A stretch of DNA of 64,000 nt from Sulfobacillus thermosulfidooxidans DSM 9293 (lineage in GTDB: Bacteria > Bacillota > Sulfobacillia > Sulfobacillales > Sulfobacillaceae), in the NCBI RefSeq assembly GCF_900176145.1, contig NZ_FWWY01000001.1, forward strand, positions 62,001 to 126,000, given 5' to 3'. Shown here piece by piece: positions 55,082 to 63,619 of the stretch. The notes beneath the pieces were generated by a model. The model was not told the origin of the DNA, searched no databases, and saw nothing but the letters and a program-made list of their open reading frames with translations. The position numbers and the translations under genes are program-made. Position 1 is the first letter of the stretch; each line of letters starts with the position of its first letter.

Positions 55082-56023
55082 TTACAAATACGGTTCGAGC
55101 CAATCCGTTGATGTGGGAGGATAGAGCCCAGTCGATAGGTACCGTTCGCCTGAATCCGGAAAAATTACCGCGATTCGCTGACCATGGAATAATCCTTGTT
55201 CCAACAGATGTTTACAGGCCCAATAAGCCGCGCCTGAAGATAAACCCACCACCAGCCCTTCAGTTCGGGCAAGCTCTTGTGCTGATGAGATAGCCGCATC
55301 ATCGGGAACGTCGACAATCCGGGTAATCACAGATGTATCGAGAACTTGAGGAATAAAGCCGGCACCAATCCCTTGAATCTTATGACTGCCAGCCGGTTTG
55401 CCATTTAATACTGCGGATCCTTCAGGTTCCACGGCCACAATCTCGATGTTCGGATTCATCTTCTTGAGATAACGACCTGTGCCGGTAATTGTCCCGCCAG
55501 TTCCGACACCAGCCACAAAGACATCCACATCATGATGCATTTGTTCCCAGATCTCCGGTCCCGTCGTCAATTCATGAATATTGGGATTGGCTGGATTTTC
55601 ATGTTGCCGTAACATGAGCGCATTAGGTAGTGTCTGTTCAAGCTCTTTAGCACGTTTGATCGCGCCGGCCGTTTTTTCTTCCCGGGGGGTTTCAACAATC
55701 GTGGCGCCATAGGCCCAAAAGAGTTGTTTTCGTTCAGAACTCTGCCCCTCAGGCATAAAAACCACCAATCTTAAATGCTCCATAGCACAAACCATGGCTA
55801 AAGCAATACCTGTATTACCCGAGGTCGCTTCAATAATGACCGTGTCCGCTGTCACTTTTCCGCTGTCGATCGCATCTTTTAATAACGACCAGGCCGTGCG
55901 ATCTTTTATCGATCCTCCAGGATTAAAGGATTCTAATTTGGCCCACACTTCGGCTCCATATTTTTGCAATGATTTTAATTCAACAATCGGGGTATTCCCT
56001 ATCAAATGCGCAATATCCGCCAC
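55082..56023 (-). CDS. cysK: Cysteine synthase (O-acetylserine sulfhydrylase)
   Basis: About 313 residues. LIGNTPIVELKSL, ESFNPGGSIKDRTAWSLLKDA with the PLP lysine, EATSGNTGIALAMVCA, VAGVGTGGTITGTGRYLKK and SSGAAYWACKHLL are CysK/CysM motifs. It makes cysteine from O-acetylserine and sulfide. Start is GTG at 56023 with GGGGGAG nine bases upstream; a TTG at 56044 is possible. It stands between tRNA-Sec and tatA. Confidence 0.93.
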   Translation of the reverse strand: MADIAHLIGNTPIVELKSLQKYGAEVWAKLESFNPGGSIKDRTAWSLLKDAIDSGKVTADTVIIEATSGNTGIALAMVCAMEHLRLVVFMPEGQSSERKQLFWAYGATIVETPREEKTAGAIKRAKELEQTLPNALMLRQHENPANPNIHELTTGPEIWEQMHHDVDVFVAGVGTGGTITGTGRYLKKMNPNIEIVAVEPEGSAVLNGKPAGSHKIQGIGAGFIPQVLDTSVITRIVDVPDDAAISSAQELARTEGLVVGLSSGAAYWACKHLLEQGLFHGQRIAVIFPDSGERYLSTGLYPPTSTDWLEPYL

Positions 56024-56092
56024 ACTAACCGTCTCCCCCAACAAATACTAACGTGAAAACCGTATACGACTATACGCGAGGCGTTTTTTATC

Positions 56093-56134
56093 AAAAAAGC
56101 CCTCACTCATGATCACAAAGATCATGAAGAAGGC
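56093..56134 (-). terminator. Terminator after tatA
   Basis: AGCC/GGGCT outer and TTCATGATC/GATCATGA inner arms, followed by six Ts on the minus strand. Confidence 0.82.
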
Positions 56135-56154
56135 TGAATAATTTTTGAAACCAC

Positions 56155-56376
56155 TTATTGTTCTTGAGGCGGTTCGGGCTCTTTCGTCACCGCTTGAACC
56201 GGATATTCGGTCGGTTGCGGAGCTTTGGGTTCTTGTACTTGACTATTCATGGATTGTTTGAATTCACGAATGCTTTTGCCTAATCCTGATCCGATTTCCG
56301 GTAACCGCTTGGGTCCAAAAATTAATAGCGCCACCACAAGCAAGACAATAATATGCATCGGAGATAATAGATCCAT
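56155..56376 (-). CDS. tatA: Sec-independent translocase protein TatA
   Basis: 73 residues with one membrane helix (HIIVLLVVALLIFGPKRLPEIGSGLGKSIREFKQSM), the FGPKRLPEIG hinge and amphipathic helix of TatA, and a proline-rich acidic tail. It forms the Tat pore with TatC, which lies about 50 kb away at 5121. It is a single-gene unit with its own terminator. Confidence 0.95.
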   Translation of the reverse strand: MDLLSPMHIIVLLVVALLIFGPKRLPEIGSGLGKSIREFKQSMNSQVQEPKAPQPTEYPVQAVTKEPEPPQEQ

Positions 56377-56439
56377 CGTGGACTCCTTTCTTAAACCGAG
56401 CCATCAATTCCGTATAACACATTATAACACGAACGAGCC

Positions 56440-57180
56440 CTAAACATGCTTTAAGTTTCGCCGTTTTACAATAACTTCATGCGCTGCCATTTCCCAGGAA
56501 GAATCTAAAGGCGGCAACTCTACAGGTTTCCCTTCCCGCCACTCCAGTGCCCACGACAAAAAAAGATCTGTTAAATGTGGATTTTTGGGCAATAGGGACC
56601 CATGAAGATAGGTCCCAATCACATGGTTTTGCAAAGCGCCTTCAGTGCCGTCCTCCCCATTATTGCCATGACCTAACTGAACATGAGCCAAGGGTTTAGC
56701 CTTTTCCCCTAAAAATGTCTGCCCGCCATGATTCTCAAACCCGACCAAGGTATTAGGCGTCAGAGGCAGTACCGCTTCACAAACCACATCACCAATAGAC
56801 CGTGTTGCTCCGGCTTTTGTGACCACGTCTAAATAACCCAGACCGAGCAAAATCTGACCATCAGCCGTGCGGTATTCATGTCCCAATAATTGATATGCGC
56901 CACACACCGCTAACATGGGCAATCCTTGAGATAGGGCTTCCGACAACGAGTCTTTACGACGGAGAAAATCTTCATAAATTTTGGCCTGATGGGAGTCTTC
57001 ACCGCCTCCCATAAAGACAATATCGACCTGACGCCAATCCACGGGTTCACCGATTTCTACGTTGATTATGTGAAAGCCCATGTGACGTTTTTGTGCCCGG
57101 TACTGTAACGCCAAAACATTGCCCCGATCTCCGTACAAATTCATGTGTTGGGGATATAAATGCGCCAAAGTAATGTCCAC
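56440..57180 (-). CDS. GatD-like class I glutamine amidotransferase
   Basis: About 246 residues from a GTG at 57180 with GGAG upstream, which gives the usual family start (DITLAHLYPQHMNLYGDRGNVLALQYRA). The catalytic cysteine is in LPMLAVCGAYQLLG, the histidine in GTYLHGSLLPKNP. The pattern matches GatD, which supplies ammonia for amidation of lipid II with MurT. No murT lies beside it; instead it is the last gene of a cobalamin operon. It may serve an uncharacterised amidation, or cobyrinate. Confidence 0.82.
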   Translation of the reverse strand: MDITLAHLYPQHMNLYGDRGNVLALQYRAQKRHMGFHIINVEIGEPVDWRQVDIVFMGGGEDSHQAKIYEDFLRRKDSLSEALSQGLPMLAVCGAYQLLGHEYRTADGQILLGLGYLDVVTKAGATRSIGDVVCEAVLPLTPNTLVGFENHGGQTFLGEKAKPLAHVQLGHGNNGEDGTEGALQNHVIGTYLHGSLLPKNPHLTDLFLSWALEWREGKPVELPPLDSSWEMAAHEVIVKRRNLKHV

Positions 57181-57238
57181 GATCTCGTCTCCGTTCAGAT
57201 TTATCTCCTTGGAACTTGGAACAGTTTTCATGGCAAGG

Positions 57239-58270
57239 CTATGAAGTGATACCATAAATGGCCGATAATGCCTTCACCAGTCGGTCCGAATCTTTTGGGC
57301 GTTTCACAGCAATGCGTATTGCTGGTTGGTCTAATCCCTTAAAGGTTCTCGCATCACGCACTAAAATACCCTGTGAGGTTAATCCCTTAATAATATCATC
57401 GCAGGATACATCGTTAGGATAAAACAGAAAATAATTGGCCTGTGCTGCATCGTCAACCCGGCCAAATGGTCGTAATAAGTCTTGTAGTCGGAGCTTTTCA
57501 TTGTGCATCCATGACCGGGTCAACTCAAAATACGTTTGATCGTGCAAACTCGCCGCAGCCATTTCTTGCGCGACCAACGATACATGCCAAGGATACGTGT
57601 ACTGAGAAATTTTGGCGATGACATCTTCTTGTCCCACGACAAATCCGATGCGTAGACCCGCTAATCCGTAAAATTTTGTCAAAGAGCCTATCACCACAAG
57701 ATGGTCCAATTGAATAGCGTCACGAATCACACTATGATGATGCCAGTTTTCAACGAATTCAATGAAAGCCTCATCTACCACCATGACATGATCCGAACTA
57801 TAAGCCCATTGTTTATAGTGCTGGATTTCTTGTTTCGAAAGCAGGTGACCGGTCGGATTGGCTGGATTCGCTAAAAACAGCATCCCAGGTTCAGATGACA
57901 AGTCGGTGGGACTCCTCACGTACCTGACATCGTGACCATGCAATACTGCACGCGTTTCATATTCACTAAAGGCCGGTACTTTAATCAAAACATGAGGCGG
58001 ACGGTATGTCTGAAAAAGCAGTTCAATGGCTTCCATCGCGCCAGCGGTCACAATCAGATTTTTTTTGGCTACTCCAAGGTGTCTGGCCAATTGTTCACTC
58101 ACCTTGCTTTTGCGCCAATCAGGATACCGATCCAAACGGTCAATCAAAGACGGCCACAATGCACGAGCCCTAGGACCAGGACCGTACGGTGAGATGCTGC
58201 TCGATAAATCTAAAACATTTTTCTCTGCCCACGTGGCTGCATCATAAACAGCCCAGTCCCCGCCATGCAC
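57239..58270 (-). CDS. cobD: CobD-like threonine-phosphate decarboxylase / aminotransferase
   Basis: 343 residues, PLP fold type I. The start MHGGDWAVYDAATWAEKNVLDLSSSISPYGPG resembles CobD (an HGGN start) more than HisC. FLANPANPTGHLL, VVDEAFIEFVENWHHHS, and the PLP lysine in VIGSLTKFYGLAGLRIGFVVG follow. CobD makes aminopropanol phosphate for the B12 lower loop. Context in the cob operon supports it over histidinol-phosphate aminotransferase. Confidence 0.86.
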   Translation of the reverse strand: MHGGDWAVYDAATWAEKNVLDLSSSISPYGPGPRARALWPSLIDRLDRYPDWRKSKVSEQLARHLGVAKKNLIVTAGAMEAIELLFQTYRPPHVLIKVPAFSEYETRAVLHGHDVRYVRSPTDLSSEPGMLFLANPANPTGHLLSKQEIQHYKQWAYSSDHVMVVDEAFIEFVENWHHHSVIRDAIQLDHLVVIGSLTKFYGLAGLRIGFVVGQEDVIAKISQYTYPWHVSLVAQEMAAASLHDQTYFELTRSWMHNEKLRLQDLLRPFGRVDDAAQANYFLFYPNDVSCDDIIKGLTSQGILVRDARTFKGLDQPAIRIAVKRPKDSDRLVKALSAIYGITS

Positions 58271-58276
58271 CTTTTC

Positions 58277-59011
58277 CTACCTCCATAATCCAATACCCAC
58301 ACTCAAAGAGAGGAGCTCCGTAAAGATAACGGTGGCTCCTAACACATCGCCATTTAATCCATTAAACAACCGTCGCCAATATTCTAGAAATAGCGTGTCA
58401 CCAACCGCAATGATCCCAAGGCCTAAAATCCCTTTCCATCCCCAAAATCCGGCAATAACAGCTAGGGTGATCATCACTGCAATCACCGCACCGCGGGCAT
58501 TGACGTGGTCTTGAGTCCATTTAGCTAATTGACTTTGAGATGACGCGGGAATTACCGCTAAACCCACCGCAATGGCCGTACGGGCCAGCACGGGAGCCAT
58601 AAACACGATAACCCTTGCGCCTTGGATCACATCCACTTGCACCCACAACCCGATAAAAGCCGCAACAGCCAACACTACCCACAGTACCCCAATGGTTCCA
58701 ATTCGGGAATCCTTGCGAGCTTGATCCCGTTTTTCAGCTCTGGCGGCCCACCCATCGAACACATCCGCCCAACCATCCCAATGTAGCCCACCAGTCAAAA
58801 TAATCTCCGTTGTCAGCGCACCCACAGCTCGTAACGAGATCGGTAGTCCCGGAAACAGTTGGAACCATATCATCCAGAGGGCGCCAAATAACGCTCCAAC
58901 CACAGGAAACCAGGCCAGGGCCCACGTTCTCGTTGTCCACTCCGATTCGCCTGACAACGGAATGCGGGTTAGAATGCTCAACGCATCAAATAATCCGGTT
59001 ATGATAACCAC
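58277..59011 (-). CDS. cobS: Adenosylcobinamide-GDP ribazoletransferase
   Basis: 244 residues, about six membrane segments. FDALSILTRIPLSGE, GGLHWDGWADVFDGWAAR (the CobS DGLAD-like motif), RIGTIGVLWVV and a hydrophobic C-terminus. It joins alpha-ribazole to adenosylcobinamide-GDP. Overlaps cbiB by 13 bases. Confidence 0.93.
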   Translation of the reverse strand: MVIITGLFDALSILTRIPLSGESEWTTRTWALAWFPVVGALFGALWMIWFQLFPGLPISLRAVGALTTEIILTGGLHWDGWADVFDGWAARAEKRDQARKDSRIGTIGVLWVVLAVAAFIGLWVQVDVIQGARVIVFMAPVLARTAIAVGLAVIPASSQSQLAKWTQDHVNARGAVIAVMITLAVIAGFWGWKGILGLGIIAVGDTLFLEYWRRLFNGLNGDVLGATVIFTELLSLSVGIGLWR

Positions 59012-60000
59012 CTACCCGTTACTAACACGGCCAAAAACGCAAAGACTAATGACGTAACTAAAGCAACCCGCATAATAATCGATACAGCATGGATTATCAT
59101 AGGTACGGTTAAGGGTTTAGTTCCCCGGCCTATTTTAGGACGTAAAGAAACCATACCTTGATAAGTATTAATACCTCCTAAACTGACTCCGAGAGCACCC
59201 GCCATAGCAGCTTCAGAAATGCCACTGTTAGGGCTGGGATGGCGTCTACCATCGGCTCGCATAATTTGATAGGAGTCGCGGAATCGCCCATCAACTCCTG
59301 CTGTAATGGCAATGGCCCAACCGGAAATGCGCGCAGGAATCCAATTTAACCAATCGTCGGTACGCGCCGCAAACCATCCTAAATCTTTATATTGCGCATT
59401 GTTATACCCAATCATCGAATCCATAGTATTGACAGCTTTATACAGCCATAGTCCGGCAGGGCCGGCTAAAAACGTAAAAAACAAGGGGGCAACAATGCTG
59501 TCACATGTATTTTCTGCCACCGATTCAATCGTCGCCCGAATAATTTCACTTTGACTTAATTTTTCCGTATCTCGTCCAACAATCATCGAAAGATAATAAC
59601 GGGCTTCGTCCCAACGACTTTGTGCCAAGGGACGGTAGACGGCCAGGGCTGCTTCAGCGAGTCCACGTATCGCAATCCCCCAATATGTCAATAAAACGAT
59701 CAGTGCACGAAATAACCAAATCGACAAGATATGGGCAACCACTAATAAGGCGGTTACTAAACTTGTGACCGCGATCATGACGATAATCGCTAATATGGCG
59801 CCCGCGACACGTAATTGCCGCGGAGTATGAGCGACATAGCGCGCGAGGGTTTCTAATTTATCAACCACATGTCCTATCAGTCGCACAGGATGATAAGGCC
59901 AGGGGGGATCGCCGAATAATATGTCAAGCACTACGCCTAAAAGGATCCAAGGAGTCTGACTAGCTCCGAACCAAACGAAGAAGAGCTGAGAGGTCGACAT
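58999..60000 (-). CDS. cbiB: Adenosylcobinamide-phosphate synthase
   Basis: 333 residues with several membrane segments. LDILFGDPPWPYHPVRLIGHVVD is the CbiB signature start, then SIVGRDTEKLSQSEIIRATIESVAENTCDSIVAPLFF and YNNAQYKDLGWFAARTDDWLNWIPAR, and PSPNSGISEAAMAGALGVSLGG. It attaches aminopropanol to cobyric acid. It overlaps the cobQ end by 41 bases. Confidence 0.94.
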   Translation of the reverse strand: MSTSQLFFVWFGASQTPWILLGVVLDILFGDPPWPYHPVRLIGHVVDKLETLARYVAHTPRQLRVAGAILAIIVMIAVTSLVTALLVVAHILSIWLFRALIVLLTYWGIAIRGLAEAALAVYRPLAQSRWDEARYYLSMIVGRDTEKLSQSEIIRATIESVAENTCDSIVAPLFFTFLAGPAGLWLYKAVNTMDSMIGYNNAQYKDLGWFAARTDDWLNWIPARISGWAIAITAGVDGRFRDSYQIMRADGRRHPSPNSGISEAAMAGALGVSLGGINTYQGMVSLRPKIGRGTKPLTVPMIIHAVSIIMRVALVTSLVFAFLAVLVTGRWLS

Positions 60001-61420
60001 GTTCAGCCATCACCTCTTTCCATTGATTAATAATCACATCAAAAGGGTTCTCGGTCATGACTCCATGACCGCCCAAGAGATTAATAACGGTATGACGAAA
60101 GGCCGTATTGTGAAAAATTCCGTGCAAATAGGTTCCCCAAATTCTACCAGAAGAGCTCACTAAACCATCCGTATAGCCGTCTAAAGCCAAAAGAGGCGTA
60201 AACGAATGATCATCTGGCTTGACCAGTGTGGTTTCACCCATGTGTTGTTCATAGCCCGACACAACTTGATTTTTCCAAGGCAGGGCAAGCCCGGTTCCTT
60301 GCACTTGTTTGGTGACTTTATAAGGGCCTAAAACCGTGCGAATAGGTAACAATCCTAACCCGAAGTCCCCCTTCACCATCCCTTCAATACCCAACGGATC
60401 ATCCACCTTTTGTCCCATCATTTGGAATCCGCCGCAGATACCTGCCACCATCGTTCCGTGACTTGCCCAGTACTTTATACTGTCAGCCCATCCACTCTCT
60501 TTCACCCACGCTAAATCCGCTAACGTATTTTTGCTACCGGGAATAATGATCATATCCGGACGTGAGCCAGGCGGTGTCGAAGAAAACAGTAAATTGACGT
60601 CAGGTTCAAACCGGAATGGATCAAAATCGGTAAAGTTGCTCATATAGGGCAAACGGACCACCCAGATAGTGATCTGATTTTTAGGAGTAATAGGTTCTGG
60701 AACGCCTAAACTATCTTCTTCGGGAAAAGCCAAATCAACATAGGGAATAACGCCTAGGACCGGGACGGCCGTAATCTCTTCCAAGAGGCGAATACCATCA
60801 TCGAATAAGGTGATGTCCCCGCGAAATTTATTGACAATCAGTCCTTTTAGCCGATGACGTGCAAAAGCAGGCAGGAGCTTCGCTGTGCCATATAAGCTCG
60901 CAAAAATTCCACCACGATCAATATCCCCCACGAGGATCATCGATGCATCGGCATACTCAGCCATCCGTATGTTCGATAAATCGGTATGCATTAAATTCAG
61001 TTCAACGGGACTACCCGCGCCCTCGATGATAATGACATCATATTGCTGCGCCAGCTCATCATAAGCTTGCTGTACGATTTTGAAGAGTTCATCCCGGTTA
61101 TCCCGAAAATGGCGACTTTCATAAGGTCCCTGTACTTGTCCCCGGACAATTAATTGGGAACGGGACGTCGTTTCGGGTTTGAGAAGAATAGGATTCATTT
61201 CCACACGGGGAGAGAGCCTAGCGCTCCATGCCTGAATGGCTTGCGCATACGACATTTCGTGCCCCTCGGACGTAATGAAGGCATTCAAAGACATATTTTG
61301 TGCCTTAAATGGGGCGACGCGGATGCCTTGATCAACAAGAAGACGACATAGTCCTGCCACAATCCAGGTTTTCCCAACATGAGAACTCGTTCCCAAAATG
61401 CTTAAAGCCCTGGCGGTCAT
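59960..61420 (-). CDS. cobQ: Cobyric acid synthase
   Basis: About 486 residues. GTSSHVGKTWIVAGLCRLL is the ATP-binding start, IIEGAGSPVELNLM and VGDIDRGGIFASLYG follow, and the amidotransferase domain has VAGICGGFQMMG with the catalytic cysteine and GTYLHGIFHN with the histidine. It amidates adenosylcobyrinate diamide. ATG at 61420 overlaps the cobU stop as ATGA. Needs cobyrinate from elsewhere, since cbiA is absent here. Confidence 0.95.
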   Translation of the reverse strand: MTARALSILGTSSHVGKTWIVAGLCRLLVDQGIRVAPFKAQNMSLNAFITSEGHEMSYAQAIQAWSARLSPRVEMNPILLKPETTSRSQLIVRGQVQGPYESRHFRDNRDELFKIVQQAYDELAQQYDVIIIEGAGSPVELNLMHTDLSNIRMAEYADASMILVGDIDRGGIFASLYGTAKLLPAFARHRLKGLIVNKFRGDITLFDDGIRLLEEITAVPVLGVIPYVDLAFPEEDSLGVPEPITPKNQITIWVVRLPYMSNFTDFDPFRFEPDVNLLFSSTPPGSRPDMIIIPGSKNTLADLAWVKESGWADSIKYWASHGTMVAGICGGFQMMGQKVDDPLGIEGMVKGDFGLGLLPIRTVLGPYKVTKQVQGTGLALPWKNQVVSGYEQHMGETTLVKPDDHSFTPLLALDGYTDGLVSSSGRIWGTYLHGIFHNTAFRHTVINLLGGHGVMTENPFDVIINQWKEVMAEHVDLSALLRLVRS

Positions 61421-62025
61421 GGACATGCTCCTTTAAGCCACATTGGAAGCCCAGCTACCACCATGATGACACCTTTAGCGCAGGACGATGCCACTTGATT
61501 AAATTTACCCAGTGCCCGAACAAAATCTTGTGTAAAAGAGTTTATGTCTAAGATGCCAAGTCCCGTTTCTTCACTGACAATCACAGTGTCCGCAGAACGG
61601 CGATGGATCTTCACTAAAAGATCTTCCCAATCCTTCATGATGGTATGCAGTGAATTCGTTGACGACCATAACGCGTCATCAGCGCTCGCATGACGTTTGT
61701 TAACTGGCGTATGCCTGGGATCATCAAGCATATTGCGCACAATATAGGGACCAACGCCATCCCAGAGTACGCCGTGGTCTGTGGGTAACGCTAGAATCCG
61801 ATTGATGGGATTCACGGGTTCATTCCATACCGTCCATTGGGACGGTCGTCTCATTTGATGTTCTTTGATCTTTTCTTGCAACGTGGCATCATTCAACGCG
61901 TGATAGGATTCGTCTAGCGTTGCAATATAATCAACATCGCGGTAACCTAACGTCTTTACCATAAATTCCTCAGCCCATGCACTTTTTCCTGAGCTGTTTC
62001 CACCGATTACGAGCCACAAGGGCAT
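61417..62025 (-). CDS. cobU: Bifunctional adenosylcobinamide kinase/guanylyltransferase
   Basis: 202 residues. LVIGGNSSGKSAWAEEFM is the P loop, VDYIATLDE and the RRPSQWTVWNEP segment fit the guanylylation histidine region, and DTVIVSEETGLGILDINSFTQDFVRALGKFNQ is the CobU C-terminal motif. The family motif RRP carries an unusual context for the guanylated histidine, which I cannot place with certainty. First gene of the operon, with a structured leader. Confidence 0.9.
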   Translation of the reverse strand: MPLWLVIGGNSSGKSAWAEEFMVKTLGYRDVDYIATLDESYHALNDATLQEKIKEHQMRRPSQWTVWNEPVNPINRILALPTDHGVLWDGVGPYIVRNMLDDPRHTPVNKRHASADDALWSSTNSLHTIMKDWEDLLVKIHRRSADTVIVSEETGLGILDINSFTQDFVRALGKFNQVASSCAKGVIMVVAGLPMWLKGACP

Positions 62026-62231
62026 TATTTGACTCCAATCTTTAACAGTTTGAATTCATTATAATAATAAGCTTGCAGGGATTCATCAGGAATCTAAAAT
62101 CTAAATATACCTGATTTCCCCATTTAATGGTTGGTGGTCCATGATCGAATAGTCACAAACCCGCGAGTCCGTGTATCGGACTCAGTTTGTCATGACCATG
62201 ACTTGTCGTGTTCACGATGGAAATCCACAAC
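62026..62231 (-). promoter_or_regulatory. Hairpin-rich leader before cobU
   Basis: On the minus strand, a perfect GAGTCCG/CGGACTC hairpin (62165-62183) is flanked by ACAAAC/GTTTGT and by GGTCATG/CATG-ACC arms that extend the stem to 62136-62197. A second stem, ATCAGG/CCTGAT, lies nearer the gene (about 62075-62120). TATAAT occurs about 40 bases before the ATG. The element is not the known cobalamin riboswitch, as I see no B12-box-like sequence. Confidence 0.5.
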
Positions 62232-62274
62232 AAAAACCCTTCTTCATGCCGTTACCTCATGAGAAGGGTTTTTT
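62232..62274 (-). terminator. Terminator after cytochrome c
   Basis: AAACCCTTCT and AGAAGGGTTT arms with T-tracts on both strands, so it can work in both directions. Confidence 0.85.
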
Positions 62275-62290
62275 CACCTGACAATCCCTG

Positions 62291-62749
62291 TTATTTTTTA
62301 GCCAGATTCCAAATGTATGCCGAAACATTACGCGATTGTGAACTCGATAATGACCCGGGATTAGTCGCGGGCATATTATGGGCTATAAACGCCTCCAATG
62401 CCGTTTCCGTGCCAAACCGCGAGACCACGGTGGGGGAAGCCGCCAACTTGGGTCCTTGACTGGTTCCCGCTCCCGCTTTTCCATGGCACGATTGGCATGT
62501 GGAGGCATAAAGTTTTGCGCCTTGCGTAAGACTCACCCCTGACGCATCGTTATGGGTGGTCGTATGCCCATTTGATGGATTATTGACTTTTCGATTCACC
62601 GTTTTGGTGGCGTGACGCGTATTCGATTCGGTTTTACGTGCCCCGTGATTACTTTGATGTGCCGGAGAGCTAGACTGGCTCCCGCACCCGCCAAGAAAAC
62701 CCGAAAAGATTGCCGACAACACCAAAAGGGTTACAAGTGACTTTTTCAT
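62291..62749 (-). CDS. Lipoprotein c-type cytochrome
   Basis: 152 residues. A lipobox (FLGGC, cysteine at about 22) follows a short signal peptide, so the protein is membrane-anchored outside the cell. A Ser/Thr/His-rich linker (residues 25-75) leads to a class I heme domain with TCQSCH (CxxCH) and a candidate axial Met in HNMPATNPG. It likely carries electrons in respiration. It is alone, upstream of the cob operon and followed by a strong terminator. Confidence 0.93.
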   Translation of the reverse strand: MKKSLVTLLVLSAIFSGFLGGCGSQSSSPAHQSNHGARKTESNTRHATKTVNRKVNNPSNGHTTTHNDASGVSLTQGAKLYASTCQSCHGKAGAGTSQGPKLAASPTVVSRFGTETALEAFIAHNMPATNPGSLSSSQSRNVSAYIWNLAKK

Positions 62750-63054
62750 GATTCTCCCCCTTTGCTTGTATGGCTAGCGTAGCCGCCTTCCTAAAGACTT
62801 ATGCACTCAAGTGACGGGTCTTGGGAGAAATAAGAATCCGGGACAGTGGATTCGAATCGGTTAACTAAATCCGTTATAATAGTGGCCATACGCAGCATGT
62901 CAGCCATAAAACCCTTGGGCCTTTTGTCATTATCCTCGCACAAGATTCAGTTGGTAGTCACGGAGAATATGGCCGAATGATATTTGGCATCAAGAGAACA
63001 AAAATAGAGAAGAGCCATCATGGAAAGCAAGAAAGAAAGAAAGGGAGGTCTTGA
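62750..63054. other. Intergenic region between divergent genes
   Basis: A 305-base gap. A TATAAT at 62875-62880, with a weak TTCGAA at 62851-62856, is a possible promoter for the orphan gene on the plus strand. GGGAGGT precedes its ATG. I see nothing else. Confidence 0.4.
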
Positions 63055-63615
63055 ATGGAAGAGAAGGCAGACTTGAACTTCGGACTGGACAATGAATTAA
63101 AATCGCAAATTGATACGCAGCACGTTACGGAGGGGGCCTTATTTGGAACAGTTCCTCAAAAGGTCCTCAGTCCCGATGACACAAGGCAACTCGAGCGACT
63201 AGGATGGGTAAAACGTGATTACCGCGATCATCCCGTCATGGAACCACCCCAAGCCACACTCGATTGGGATCATTTAAGTGAACGTCATCGTGATGAAGTC
63301 CTCCACGCACTCAGTCATCGCCTTGTTGGGGGGACACCTTGGGTGGGCAATCAGCATGCGATTTTGGAAGAACTCATCGATTCGATTTGGGAGCAACGCC
63401 AGGAAGAAATTCGGGTGTTATTAAATGCGTGGGCTTTTGCAGCGGCATGGGCAGGACATCCGGATCACAACGACCGAGTGGTAGAAAGTCGACAGACCTT
63501 CTACTTTTATTCAGCATCCATGCGCGATGCCGCAGAGAAAGCTGTGGAATTAGCCGTTGCTGCTCCGGGTGATGATGACGAGTTTTGGCAATACATACAG
63601 GCTTTAGGGAACTAA
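63055..63615 (+). CDS. Orphan protein, unknown function
   Basis: 186 residues, soluble, acidic, no signal peptide. I recognise no family. Regions rich in charged residues (RHRDEVLHALSHR, IWEQRQEEIRVLLNAWAFAAAWAG) suggest mostly helix. Support for a real gene is the strong AAGGGAGG site before the ATG and the good coding character. It converges with a GNAT gene on the minus strand, five bases beyond its stop. Confidence 0.7.
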   Translation: MEEKADLNFGLDNELKSQIDTQHVTEGALFGTVPQKVLSPDDTRQLERLGWVKRDYRDHPVMEPPQATLDWDHLSERHRDEVLHALSHRLVGGTPWVGNQHAILEELIDSIWEQRQEEIRVLLNAWAFAAAWAGHPDHNDRVVESRQTFYFYSASMRDAAEKAVELAVAAPGDDDEFWQYIQALGN

Positions 63616-63619
63616 CCCC

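Noticed and set aside
62026..62231. Cobalamin riboswitch before cobU
   Set aside because: No B12-box-like sequence or kissing-loop layout was seen, though the region is structured.
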